DNA of 11,363 nucleotides, from assembly GCA_017543025.1 (NCBI GenBank), contig JAFYGX010000037.1:1-11363 (forward strand). The letters run 5' to 3'. The DNA comes from Solobacterium sp. (GTDB lineage Bacteria; Bacillota_I; Bacilli_A; Erysipelotrichales; Erysipelotrichaceae). Positions 1 to 6,894 of the stretch are shown piece by piece. A program made the translations under genes and the position numbers. Each line of letters begins with the position of its first letter. Positions within the stretch are counted from its first letter, which is position 1. The notes beneath the pieces were generated by a model. It did no database searches and was not told the origin of the DNA. It saw nothing but the letters and a program-made list of their open reading frames with translations.

Positions 1-984
1 AAGGCGGTCATACAGCTGACTTCTGGTAGCTTCATCGCAGAATGCCGCACGAACCGCATTTTCAGCGAGTTTTTTCAGCAGTCTGTCATCGCTGACAAGC
101 ATGTTGAGCTGCGCAAATTCATTCCGAAGATCAGTTCTCGCAAACATCATATTGTCGGAGTTCAGCGTCAGAACCAGCGGCAGGGCAATCAGATCGAGAA
201 TTTGGTGCCCGCCGTAGTTCATATCGCGCTTTACATTTGAAGTGATGCAGATCTCCATTGGCGTCTGTGTTTCGATCAGTGCGTTCAGACTGTCCGGGTC
301 CATGAGGCAGTTTACACCATGCCCGATCCGGCTGGCACCCATCTGAAGGGCGTCAAGAATATGCGATCCGATTCCCATTTCACCGGCGTGCATCGTAAAC
401 GGGATGCCTTTGTTTCCGGCAAGCTCAAATAAAGAAGCATATTCCCTGTAGGGGCAGTTGTTTTCATATCCGGCAAGGTCCAGACCGCAGACGCCTTTTC
501 CGTACAGCTGCTCTGCGGCAAGGATCGCTTCCTGATTCTCCTGTTCATTGAATGCGGCACTGTCGCCTTTATGCATGAGACAGTTGATCAGATTGATCCG
601 GATGTCATGAAATTCCTGCATTGCTTTATCTGCGCCTCTGACAGCAGCAGTCAGTGCGTCGAGCTGCGAAAGCCCGTGCGAGGTATGCTGCTGGGAGGCA
701 AATCGGATTTCCGCATACCAGATGCCATTTTCATGAAGACGGCGTGCAAGATCATAGACCGCGTCTTCAATGTCCTCTGCTTCCTGCAGAATACTGCAGG
801 TAAGATCAAATTTTGTGATGGAGATCGAATGCGGTTTGGCATTGCTGGCAAAAAGCCGTTCATAGTACTGGCGGAATGTTGTATCACGTGAGATGACGCC
901 CCGCTGAATGGACTTCTCATATGCCCAGCGGATATTCAGTGATCCGTCAAGATGAAGATGAAGTTCGATACGTGCTGGATTCAT
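1..984 (-). CDS. add: Adenosine deaminase (partial, C-terminus beyond left edge)
   Basis: Translating the minus strand from the ATG at 984 gives 328 codons open to the left edge. The enzyme hydrolyses adenosine (and deoxyadenosine) to inosine and ammonia in the cytosol. Metal-dependent deaminase motifs appear in order: HLHLDGSL at residues 9-16 (zinc ligands H9 and H11), GLDLAGYE at 167-174, MHAGE at 198-202 (H199 zinc ligand, E202 catalytic), RIGHG at 219-223, TSN at 248-250, and LNSDN at 274-278 with zinc ligand D277. The residue after D277 is Asn instead of the Asp of mammalian enzymes; from memory, many bacterial ADAs share this. Bacterial ADAs are usually about 330-340 residues, so only a few are missing. 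The start is supported by AAAGGAG at 993-999, 8 nt upstream. The gene diverges from two nucleoside hydrolases that could use its product inosine. Confidence 0.93.
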   Translation of the reverse strand, partial: MNPARIELHLHLDGSLNIRWAYEKSIQRGVISRDTTFRQYYERLFASNAKPHSISITKFDLTCSILQEAEDIEDAVYDLARRLHENGIWYAEIRFASQQHTSHGLSQLDALTAAVRGADKAMQEFHDIRINLINCLMHKGDSAAFNEQENQEAILAAEQLYGKGVCGLDLAGYENNCPYREYASLFELAGNKGIPFTMHAGEMGIGSHILDALQMGASRIGHGVNCLMDPDSLNALIETQTPMEICITSNVKRDMNYGGHQILDLIALPLVLTLNSDNMMFARTDLRNEFAQLNMLVSDDRLLKKLAENAVRAAFCDEATRSQLYDRL

Positions 985-1009
985 GGATGCAGCTCCTTTG
1001 CTTACAGTC

Positions 1010-1038
1010 ATTGTACGGGATTGCTGCGGCTGCGTCAC
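1010..1038 (-). promoter_or_regulatory. Candidate SigA promoter of adenosine deaminase
   Basis: On the minus strand, a -35 GTGACG (1033-1038, 4 of 6 matches) and a -10 TACAAT (1010-1015, 5 of 6) are separated by 17 bp. Transcription would start near 1003 and give a leader of about 20 nt holding the AAAGGAG ribosome binding site. This is a match by eye, with no experimental support. Confidence 0.5.
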
Positions 1039-1151
1039 GAGGCGTGCGGAAGAATAACCGGCAATGTTTTCCCGCTGTGCCGCAAACAGGTCTGTGTATG
1101 GGAGGAAGCGGACAGACGATTCTTTCATGCGAAAAGGAATACCGCGTGCTG

Positions 1152-1160
1152 TGTTAAAAT
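1152..1160 (+). promoter_or_regulatory. Candidate extended -10 promoter of the nucleoside hydrolase pair
   Basis: TGTTAAAAT fits the extended -10 pattern TGnTATAAT with one mismatch in the hexamer. No good -35 lies 16-18 bp upstream, which extended -10 promoters tolerate. The start would be near 1167, about 45 nt before the hydrolase ATG. It lies in the 228-bp divergent region shared with the adenosine deaminase promoter, so one regulator could control both directions, though no operator was identified. Confidence 0.4.
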
Positions 1161-1212
1161 TACGTGCAGAAGACAAAAAACTGGTTCTGATGCGGAAAAT
1201 ACGGGGGAGTAT

Positions 1213-2172
1213 ATGGAAAAAAAGCGGAAATTCATTATTGACTGCGATACCGGGACCGATGATGTGATCGCTGTTATCGCGGCGTTTGGCTGTGATTCGA
1301 TCGAAGTGCAGGGAATCACGTCCGTTAACGGAAATGTTCCGGAGCGGTATACATCGGCAAATAACCGGAATCTTGTGCATTATCTCGGGCGTGATGTACC
1401 GGTATGCCATGGCGCAGTCAGGCCTCTGCTTGGCGGAACGGTCAATGCGATCAGTTCGATACATGGACCGCAGGGTCTTGGCTCCACTGTGCTTTCGGAA
1501 GCCAAAGTGCCGTTTCATCCGCTGATTGCTTCCGAATTCATCTTTGAAACTGCAAAGCGGTGCGGCGGGGATCTGGAGCTGCTTGTGACCGGACCAATGA
1601 CCAATATAGCCGTTTCTTTGATTGAATACCCGCAGCTGAGATCACTGATCCGCCGGATCTATTTTATGGGCGGATCTACGATTGGCGGAAATATGAATAC
1701 AACGGCGGAATTCAATATCTGGGCGGATCCGGAGGCGGCGCATACGGTGTTCTGCAGCGGCATACCGCTGACCATGGTCGGGCTGAATGTTTCCAATCAG
1801 GCAGAGATGCGCTCGGAAGAGGAAGAGATCCTGCGTGAATTCGGCACCAGAGAAGGAACGCTTGCGGCTGATATGATTGCCTATATGCAGAACCGCAGCC
1901 TGAGCTATACGCGGTATGCCCGCATGCATGATCCGCTGGCGCTGGCAGCTGCTGTGTTTCCGGAATGCATGAAGTATGAATCCTATTTCGGTGATACGGA
2001 ATGCAGAGGCGTTTATACCAGAGGGCATACGGCAATCGATATTCTGAACCGGAATGAAGGGGCAGAAAAAAACATTACGGCTGCAGTGGAACTGGATGTT
2101 GAACGGTTCCGGCACTGGCTGATTGAAGCGATTCGCCAGTCGGGAAGACATGAAACGGGAGAAGCGGAATGA
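1213..2172 (+). CDS. Inosine/uridine-preferring nucleoside hydrolase, copy 1
   Basis: A 319-residue cytosolic enzyme of the Ca2+-dependent IUNH family, which splits the N-glycosidic bond of ribonucleosides into base and ribose. It carries the complete DxDxxxDD motif (D10, D12, D16, D17), the TSVNGN segment with N39, VTGPMTN at 125-131, AEFN at 165-168 and MHDP at 238-241 (H239, D240). These correspond to the metal and ribose ligands of the Crithidia enzyme, and the length is usual for the family. The open frame extends upstream to 952, but the ATG at 1213 is chosen because family similarity starts at RKFIIDCD and GGGGGAG sits 3 nt before it, a rather short spacing. The stop overlaps the next start (ATGA), so the two hydrolases are translationally coupled. 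Substrate preference cannot be read from the sequence; purine nucleosides are inferred from the neighbours. Confidence 0.93.
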   Translation: MEKKRKFIIDCDTGTDDVIAVIAAFGCDSIEVQGITSVNGNVPERYTSANNRNLVHYLGRDVPVCHGAVRPLLGGTVNAISSIHGPQGLGSTVLSEAKVPFHPLIASEFIFETAKRCGGDLELLVTGPMTNIAVSLIEYPQLRSLIRRIYFMGGSTIGGNMNTTAEFNIWADPEAAHTVFCSGIPLTMVGLNVSNQAEMRSEEEEILREFGTREGTLAADMIAYMQNRSLSYTRYARMHDPLALAAAVFPECMKYESYFGDTECRGVYTRGHTAIDILNRNEGAEKNITAAVELDVERFRHWLIEAIRQSGRHETGEAE

Positions 2173-3113
2173 GAAAATTTGTGATTGACTGCGATACCGG
2201 AACAAATGATGCGATTGCAGTCTGTGCGGCGTTTGGCTGCGAAGAGATCGAGGTGATCGGGATCACTTCCGTAAATGGAAATGTTGCCGGAGAATATGCG
2301 GCGAAAAACAATCTTGATCTTGTGGAATATCTCGGAAGAACCATTCCGGTATGCCGGGGAGCCTCCATACCGCTGTATTCCGGTTATGTGAATAAGTCTG
2401 ATCTGACGCATGGAAAAACAGGTCTTGACAGCGTGGTGCTGCCTGCAGCGAAAAAACGGAAGTTTGATTCGCGGATCGCTTCCCGGTTTCTGTATGAAAC
2501 GGCAGTGGAATGCGGCGGCGAACTGGAGCTTCTGGTTACGGGGCCGATGACGAATATTGCGCTTGCAGTCATTCAGTATGAAGCGTTTGCGCCGCTGATC
2601 CGGCATCTGTATTTCATGGGCGGAGCAGTCTGGGGCGGCAATGTCAGTACGAGTGCGGAATTCAATATCTGGGCAGATCCGGAAGCTGCGCATGTGGTGC
2701 TGAACAGCGGAATCCCGCTTACAATGGTTGGGCTTGATGTAACGCTTCAGGCAATCATGGAACGGGAGGATGTCGTCCGCCTGCGGCAGTCCGGAGGCAG
2801 CGCGTGCGGCTTTGCGGCAGATCTTCTTGATTTCATGTTCACAAGACACGAAGCTTATGGCGGAAAAGATGTCATCATGCATGATGCGGTTGCCTTGGCG
2901 GCTGCGGTATATCCGGAATGCCTGGGATTTGAACGCTATTATATCGATGCGGAGACGACCGGAACCTATACGAGAGGACATACATTTGCGGATCTGAGAA
3001 ACCGGACCGGCAAGCCGTCAAATGTACGGACAGCGATGCAGATTGATGTGCCTGCATTTCGGAACTGGCTGGTGAGCAGGATCATCTGCTGTGACGACCG
3101 GAGACCAGAATGA
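2169..3113 (+). CDS. Nucleoside hydrolase paralogue, copy 2, with Asp-to-Asn change in the DxDxxxDD motif
   Basis: A 314-residue IUNH-family protein, clearly a tandem paralogue of the preceding gene: 47 of the first 68 aligned residues are identical from RKF onward. It keeps D7, D9 and D14 of the metal motif, TSVNGN (N36), VTGPMTN, AEFN (163-166) and MHD (237-239). The third acidic position is Asn (N13, codon AAT), and HDP reads HDA. In the Crithidia enzyme the equivalent Asp14 contacts the ribose hydroxyls rather than being a core calcium ligand, so activity or sugar specificity may be altered. The ATG overlaps the previous TGA. No frameshift or truncation is visible, so this is an intact gene rather than a decayed copy. 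It may act on a different nucleoside, be weak, or modulate its partner; which of these is inference. Confidence 0.9.
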   Translation: MRKFVIDCDTGTNDAIAVCAAFGCEEIEVIGITSVNGNVAGEYAAKNNLDLVEYLGRTIPVCRGASIPLYSGYVNKSDLTHGKTGLDSVVLPAAKKRKFDSRIASRFLYETAVECGGELELLVTGPMTNIALAVIQYEAFAPLIRHLYFMGGAVWGGNVSTSAEFNIWADPEAAHVVLNSGIPLTMVGLDVTLQAIMEREDVVRLRQSGGSACGFAADLLDFMFTRHEAYGGKDVIMHDAVALAAAVYPECLGFERYYIDAETTGTYTRGHTFADLRNRTGKPSNVRTAMQIDVPAFRNWLVSRIICCDDRRPE

Positions 3114-3318
3114 CGCTGGGCTGCGGTGAGCCGGAACAAACGGAACAGAAGAGCATACTATGATGTGCTGCGGGCAGACGGACTTTGCAGGATCGGATTT
3201 GATAAGGGTATTCTGCTGGCTGCGCAGTCCTGTCTCCGGAAAATGCGGAGCATGCATTACCTGGATGTGATGCCTGAAATTCTCATTGTGCTCTTTGTGC
3301 GTGTGATGCATCTGACTA

Positions 3319-3327
3319 TGCTAGAAT
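3319..3327 (+). promoter_or_regulatory. Candidate extended -10 promoter of the LRR surface protein
   Basis: TGCTAGAAT fits the extended -10 pattern (TG, one base, then TAGAAT with one mismatch). The nearest -35-like sequence, TTGTGC at 3295-3300, is 21 bp away, which is too far for a standard promoter. It lies about 47 bp before the chosen start codon. Confidence 0.35.
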
Positions 3328-3361
3328 ACTGTTTATACATCAGTTATTGATCGGGAAAGTG

Positions 3362-3366
3362 AAGGA
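3362..3366 (+). promoter_or_regulatory. Ribosome binding site deciding the start of the LRR protein
   Basis: AAGGA lies 7 nt before the ATG at 3374. It supports this start over the in-frame TTG at 3347, which lacks a good site and would put nine polar residues before the signal peptide. Confidence 0.6.
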
Positions 3367-3373
3367 ACTCGAA

Positions 3374-5185
3374 ATGAAGTTATTATGGAAAATGATGCTG
3401 AGTTTCATTCTCTGTGCAGGAAGCCTGTCCGGCTTATCTGTGTATGCAGAAACAGAGGAAACGGAACAGACAGATGAGACAACTGCGGAGACTGCTGAGA
3501 CTGCGGAAACGGATGAATCGGAACAGCCGGAAGAGATTACGGAAGAGACAGAAGAAGATTATCAGGATCTGGATGAGCTCAGTTTTGACAGCGAAGGAAT
3601 TACCTATACCATTTATGTGTCGTATCCAATCCGTGCGGAAATTACCGGATACACCGGAAGCGGAACGGGGGTAAAAATTCCTTCTATGGTTCAGTATCAG
3701 GCAGGTCCTCTGAAAATTGACCTGAAGGTTACCGCAATTCATGATGAAGTATTCCGGAATAAAGGACTGACTTCCGTTGTATTTGAGGAACCGAGCAATA
3801 TCACAAGTATCGGCAGCTATGCGTTTGCGGGCAACCCGTTCACGGAGATTGTTCTGCCGCAGAGTCTGAATGCCTCTCTGATTGAAGGCAGAGGAATGTT
3901 TTCTGAGTGTACGGCTTTGACTTCTGTGAAATTGCCGGATGCGTTTTCTGTTATTCCGGCCGGAATGTTTGAGGGCTGTTCTGCACTTCGTTCCATCACG
4001 GTTCCTTCGGATCTGTCGGTGATCTCGTCGAATGCGTTTGACGGCTGCCGCAGTCTTTCGTTCGATCTGCCGGCAGGGCTTACCGCGATCGGTGCTTACG
4101 CCTTCCATGATTCCGGCATGAAGCAGGCCGTGATTTCTGATGCGCTGTTAACAGCAGGCGAAAGTGCATTTGAAGGCTGCAGAGAGCTTATCACCGTTGC
4201 GATTGCCTCCGGAAAGCTTACCGGAACAACAATTTCCGAACGGATGTTTGCGGACTGCACTTCATTGAAGACAGTGGATGCGAGTGATGTGAAATACATC
4301 AGGGATGAAGCGTTCAAAGGCTGCACAGCACTGGAGGATGTAAAGACTGCACATGCTTCTGAGATCGGTGCTTATGCATTTGCCGGCTGCAGCAGTCTGA
4401 AGGCATTTGAGGCGGAAGAGATTGCCGCCCTTGGCGAACATGCATTTGAAAAGTGCACTTCACTGGAAGCATTCGGCAATTATGCCGGAAATCTGATTCA
4501 TCATACATTCAATGTTTATACCTTTGCCGGCTGTACTGCGCTTAAGCGTGTCACATTCTCCGCAAATATCGTGAATGTAAAGATATCGGCGTTTGAAGGC
4601 TGTCCGGATGGAATGGATGTATATTACGGCGGAACGAAACTACAGTGGGCGCTGATGACGGTTGATTCGCACAATGAAGCGCTGCTTAAAGCGAATGTGC
4701 ATTTCTCCAAGGATCCTTCGCCATCTCCTTCTCCAACACCCGAGCCTACACCGGTTCCGACACCGGATTCCGACACGGAAATTGAGATGTATCGGCTGTA
4801 TAATCCGGTAAGCGGTGAACATTTCTATACCGGCAGCAAACTTGAACGGGAAGTGCTGACTGCAGCAGGATGGAAGAATGAAGGGGTCGGTTTCTCTGCT
4901 CCGAAGCGTTCGGGCACGCCGATGTACCGGCTGTACAATTCGAATTCCGGCGATCATCACTATACCTGCAATGAATCGGAGCGGGATATGCTCCGGAGTG
5001 CAGGCTGGCGGTATGAAGGAATTGCCTGGTATTCGGATGATGCAAAGACCGTTGCCCAGTATCGTCTTTATAACCCGAATGCAAAGACAGGTGCGCATCA
5101 TTATACATCAGATGAAAAAGAGCGCAGCTATCTGGTCGGGATGGGCTGGAAGGATGAAGGCGTCGGCTTCTATACGTGCAAATAA
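3374..5185 (+). CDS. Secreted BspA-like leucine-rich repeat protein with C-terminal DUF5648-type repeats
   Basis: A 603-residue predicted extracellular protein. Residues 1-25 form a signal peptide ending VYA before ETEE. Residues 26-70 are a highly acidic Thr/Glu-rich stretch. Roughly 115-425 are BspA/Treponema-type leucine-rich repeats (LRR_5), recognisable by recurring units such as AFAGCSSLK and MFEGCSALR. Residues 447-469 are a Ser/Pro/Thr linker (PSPSPTPEPTP), followed by three repeats starting YRLYN that match the DUF5648 pattern. There is no LPXTG sorting signal or C-terminal membrane segment, so cell attachment, if any, would rely on the repeats. Such proteins in Bacillota and oral or gut bacteria are linked to adhesion or surface binding; the ligand here is unknown. 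It sits between nucleoside hydrolases and a nucleoside transporter, but with its own promoter and terminator it need not share their role. Confidence 0.9.
   Translation: MKLLWKMMLSFILCAGSLSGLSVYAETEETEQTDETTAETAETAETDESEQPEEITEETEEDYQDLDELSFDSEGITYTIYVSYPIRAEITGYTGSGTGVKIPSMVQYQAGPLKIDLKVTAIHDEVFRNKGLTSVVFEEPSNITSIGSYAFAGNPFTEIVLPQSLNASLIEGRGMFSECTALTSVKLPDAFSVIPAGMFEGCSALRSITVPSDLSVISSNAFDGCRSLSFDLPAGLTAIGAYAFHDSGMKQAVISDALLTAGESAFEGCRELITVAIASGKLTGTTISERMFADCTSLKTVDASDVKYIRDEAFKGCTALEDVKTAHASEIGAYAFAGCSSLKAFEAEEIAALGEHAFEKCTSLEAFGNYAGNLIHHTFNVYTFAGCTALKRVTFSANIVNVKISAFEGCPDGMDVYYGGTKLQWALMTVDSHNEALLKANVHFSKDPSPSPSPTPEPTPVPTPDSDTEIEMYRLYNPVSGEHFYTGSKLEREVLTAAGWKNEGVGFSAPKRSGTPMYRLYNSNSGDHHYTCNESERDMLRSAGWRYEGIAWYSDDAKTVAQYRLYNPNAKTGAHHYTSDEKERSYLVGMGWKDEGVGFYTCK
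4787..5170 (+). repeat. Three tandem YRLYN repeats (DUF5648-like)
   Basis: Three protein repeats of about 36-38 residues start at residues 472, 517 and 562 of the LRR protein. Each follows the plan YRLYNxxSGxHHYT, then ER, L, GW, EG and a closing aromatic segment (GVGF, GIAW, GVGF). Spacers of 7-10 residues separate them. The DUF5648 assignment is from pattern memory. They are usually at the C-terminus of secreted Bacillota proteins, and their function is not established. Confidence 0.8.
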
Positions 5186-5210
5186 GCGGTCTGAGATCAG
5201 ATCATAAAGG

Positions 5211-5250
5211 GAGTTCTGGACAGATTGTTCTGTTCCGGACTCTTTTTGTT
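5211..5250 (+). terminator. Rho-independent terminator after the LRR protein
   Basis: A 14-bp stem (5211-5224 with 5229-5242), containing two G-U pairs and one mismatch, closes a 4-nt TTGT loop and is followed by TTTTTGTTT. It lies 26 bp after the stop, so the lipoprotein downstream needs its own promoter. Confidence 0.88.
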
Positions 5251-5273
5251 TGTGAAAATTCTGTGAAAATTTA

Positions 5274-5303
5274 TTGACGAAATCCGGCCTGAAACATTGT
5301 ATT
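5274..5303 (+). promoter_or_regulatory. Candidate promoter of the BMP lipoprotein gene
   Basis: TTGACG (5274-5279, 5 of 6) is followed after 18 bp by TGTATT (5298-5303, 4 of 6). An alternative pairs TTGTAT (5297-5302) with the better -10 TATGAT (5320-5325) at 17 bp. Either would give a leader of less than 45 nt. No riboswitch-like fold is evident here. Confidence 0.45.
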
Positions 5304-5348
5304 TTGGACTGCAAGCGGGTATGATTTGAGACATAAGGAGAGAAAGAA

Positions 5349-6506
5349 ATGAAAAAGTTAGTAACTTTACTTACTGCAGTCATGATGAGCGCTTCTCTTG
5401 CGGCTTGCGGCGGCAGCACTTCAGCTACACCGGCTCCTACGGAAGCTCCGAAAACAGAAGCAACGGCAGAAGCTACAGCAGAAGCCAAGACAGAGACAAC
5501 CGAAAAGAAAGGTGATGCTCTGAAGATCGCTTACATCGTCGCGCATCTTGGCGACAAGTCCTTCGCAGACAGCGGTGAAGGCGGAATGAAGAAGCTCCGT
5601 GAAGAAGGCTACGAAGCAAAGACATTCGAAGTAGGTGATGATGCGTCCAAGTATGAGGACCAGATCAACGATACGATCGATCAAGGCTACAACCTGATCT
5701 ATGCTTCCTCTACATATTTCGATGCATGCGATGCGCTTGCAAAGGAATATCCGGATGTCAAGTTCGTTATCTTCGATGACAACAAGGCTCCGGAAGAGCT
5801 CCGCGACAATGAAGCTGTGATCTTCTATGCACAGAACGAAGGCTCCTATCTGGTAGGCATGCTGGCGGCTGCGATGTCCACATCCGGCACAGTTGCTGTT
5901 AACGTCGGTATGGACAACCCGGTTATCGCTGACTTCGTTACCGGTTATGTAAACGGCGTTCTTGATTACAACGCTGCCAACAGCAAGAGCGTAAAGGTCG
6001 TTAAGGCGGCTGTCGGTTCCTGGAGCGATCCTGCTACCATGAAGACAATCTGCCTTGATCAGGCACGCAACAACAGCGCTGACGTATTCTACCAGGTTGC
6101 CGGCGGATCCGGTGACGGTCTCTTTGAGGCATGCGTAGAGTCCGGTTCCTGGGCAATCGGCGTTGACTCCGACCAGTATCAGGCTTACAAGGATTCCGAG
6201 AACCCTGAAAAAGCGGATGTCATCCTCACATCCATGCTGAAGGAAGTCGGAAACTCCCTCGTTTCCATGACACATTCCATCGAGAATGGCGAAGATGTCT
6301 GGAAGAAGACTACTACACTTGGTCTTGCACAGGATTCTGTCGGCTATGTTGACAACGCATACTTCCAGGAAAAGGTTCCTGCCGAAGTTCGCGATGCGAT
6401 GGCTAAGGCTGCAGAAGATGTCAAGTCCGGCAAGCTTTCTGTTAAGTCTTATTTCGATTTCGCTTCTGAAGATGAGTTCAACGCTTATCTTGAATCTGCG
6501 AAGTAA
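5349..6506 (+). CDS. BMP-family nucleoside-binding lipoprotein of an ABC transporter
   Basis: A 385-residue solute-binding lipoprotein anchored on the outer face of the membrane, which delivers its ligand to the ABC importer encoded downstream. The signal peptide ends in lipobox LAAC with Cys20 as the lipidated residue. A flexible Ala/Thr/Glu-rich tether spans about 24-54, and the BMP/PnrA domain covers the rest. Landmarks are DKSFADSG near 68-75, the segment FVIFDD, VGMDNPVIADF, FYQVAGGSGDGLFEA, WAIGVDSDQ and LTSMLKEV. DKSF keeps the Asp of the purine-binding site, but the usual following Asn is Ala. AAGGAG sits 8 nt before the ATG. Codons are more biased than in the neighbours (for example AAG and TTC favoured), which suggests high expression. 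Purine nucleosides are the likely ligand given the deaminase and hydrolases nearby; this is inference. Bacillus NupN and Lactococcus BmpA are the closest models. Confidence 0.93.
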   Translation: MKKLVTLLTAVMMSASLAACGGSTSATPAPTEAPKTEATAEATAEAKTETTEKKGDALKIAYIVAHLGDKSFADSGEGGMKKLREEGYEAKTFEVGDDASKYEDQINDTIDQGYNLIYASSTYFDACDALAKEYPDVKFVIFDDNKAPEELRDNEAVIFYAQNEGSYLVGMLAAAMSTSGTVAVNVGMDNPVIADFVTGYVNGVLDYNAANSKSVKVVKAAVGSWSDPATMKTICLDQARNNSADVFYQVAGGSGDGLFEACVESGSWAIGVDSDQYQAYKDSENPEKADVILTSMLKEVGNSLVSMTHSIENGEDVWKKTTTLGLAQDSVGYVDNAYFQEKVPAEVRDAMAKAAEDVKSGKLSVKSYFDFASEDEFNAYLESAK

Positions 6507-6522
6507 TTCATTGGATTTATGA

Positions 6523-6559
6523 GAAAACCGGTCCGTTGCGGGCCGGTTTTCATTTGTTT
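6523..6559 (+). terminator. Rho-independent terminator between lipoprotein and ATPase
   Basis: A 13-bp stem (6523-6535 with 6539-6551; GAAAACCGG pairs with CCGGTTTTC, one G-U pair further in) with a TTG loop is followed by ATTTGTTT. It lies 17 nt after the lipoprotein stop and should set apart a short, abundant lipoprotein mRNA. The downstream U-tract is interrupted, so some read-through is possible. Confidence 0.88.
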
Positions 6560-6566
6560 GCTCAGA

Positions 6567-6633
6567 GAAACTGCCTGCCTGAGCCGGACTGGTTTCTGAC
6601 AGAAATATATGATGAACGGCAGGAAACAGTTTC
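6567..6633 (+). repeat. Imperfect inverted repeat (possible RNA stem)
   Basis: GAAACTG (6567-6573) pairs with CAGTTTC (6627-6633), and CCTGCC (6574-6579) pairs with GGCAGG (6618-6623). This makes 13 pairs interrupted only by a 3-nt AAA bulge on the right arm. The loop holds a second small hairpin, TTTCT/AGAAA (6593-6605). It starts just after the lipoprotein terminator. Its function is unknown; it could protect or process a read-through transcript. Confidence 0.5.
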
Positions 6634-6797
6634 ATAAACGCAATCTATTGATTCGGATCCTGAAATGCGAAACATATGCGAGGTTTCCGTTATGCCGGTG
6701 CACAGATGCGCAGATTGGTATGCTAAGAATGAAAAGAATGAAGTAAAATATAAACAGATTCATCATCCAGCAAAAATATGATCGTACAGAGAACCGT

Positions 6798-6824
6798 TTG
6801 ACGGACGGGGATAGCCGGTATCAT
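6798..6824 (+). promoter_or_regulatory. Candidate promoter of the ATPase-permease operon
   Basis: TTGACG (6798-6803, 5 of 6) and TATCAT (6819-6824, 5 of 6) are 15 bp apart, slightly short for SigA. Start would be near 6831, with a leader of about 65 nt. The -10 lies inside a perfect inverted repeat, and the -35 overlaps a small CCGT/ACGG repeat (6794-6804). Confidence 0.4.
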
Positions 6825-6835
6825 GCAAATACCGG
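6815..6835. promoter_or_regulatory. Perfect 7-bp inverted repeat over the -10, operator candidate
   Basis: CCGGTAT (6815-6821) and ATACCGG (6829-6835) flank a 7-nt centre. The 21-bp symmetric site covers the proposed -10 and start region, a normal place for a repressor operator. A 5' leader hairpin is the alternative. No second copy was noticed in the window. Confidence 0.4.
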
Positions 6836-6880
6836 AAATGCGCAGGTTTCATCGCTGCCTGCATACGTCACCTTGTAGTA

Positions 6881-6886
6881 AGGGGG
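6881..6886 (+). promoter_or_regulatory. Ribosome binding site deciding the GTG start of the ATPase
   Basis: AGGGGG lies 8 nt before the GTG at 6895. This favours that GTG over the in-frame ATG at 6823, which overlaps the promoter -10 and would add 24 residues without similarity to the family. Confidence 0.65.
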
Positions 6887-6894
6887 TAACCACA

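Larger units (their letters stand above)
3114..3373 (+). other. Gene-free spacer between the hydrolases and the LRR protein
   Basis: About 260 bp. No T-tract terminator follows the second hydrolase. A short CTCCG/CGGAG hairpin (around 3234-3250) lacks a T-run. A 74-codon GTG frame from 3126 has no ribosome binding site and no recognisable protein, so it is not called. The 3' end holds the candidate promoter and ribosome binding site of the next gene. Confidence 0.5.
6560..6894 (+). other. 335-bp gene-free region before the transporter ATPase, with inverted repeats
   Basis: No gene was found. The region contains a long-range inverted repeat (6567-6579 with 6618-6633), a short GAAAC/GTTTC hairpin (6669-6673 with 6683-6687), A-rich sequence around 6730-6755 with TAAAAT and TATAAA hexamers but no good -35, and a candidate promoter with an inverted repeat near 6798-6835. 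The conserved core of a purine riboswitch was looked for and not seen. Confidence 0.6.

Noticed and set aside
147..158. Asn following the zinc-ligand Asp in adenosine deaminase (LNSDN rather than LNTDDP)
   Set aside because: Departs from mammalian ADA, but TDN-type motifs are, as I recall, common among bacterial ADAs, so it is not treated as novel.
783..800. Perfect 7-bp inverted repeat CCTGCAG/CTGCAGG in the adenosine deaminase gene
   Set aside because: It lies in well-conserved coding sequence with no T-tract and is built on a PstI-like palindrome; chance is enough.
3126..3350. 74-codon GTG-initiated frame between hydrolase 2 and the LRR protein
   Set aside because: No ribosome binding site, no recognisable motif, and it overlaps the next gene's promoter.
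5275..5300. PurR-box-like sequence upstream of the lipoprotein
   Set aside because: Only a partial resemblance to the Bacillus PurBox (CCGAAC core not present) and no second arm.
6560..6894. Purine riboswitch upstream of the transporter
   Set aside because: The conserved junction and loop sequences of purine riboswitches were not found in this spacer or in 5186-5348.
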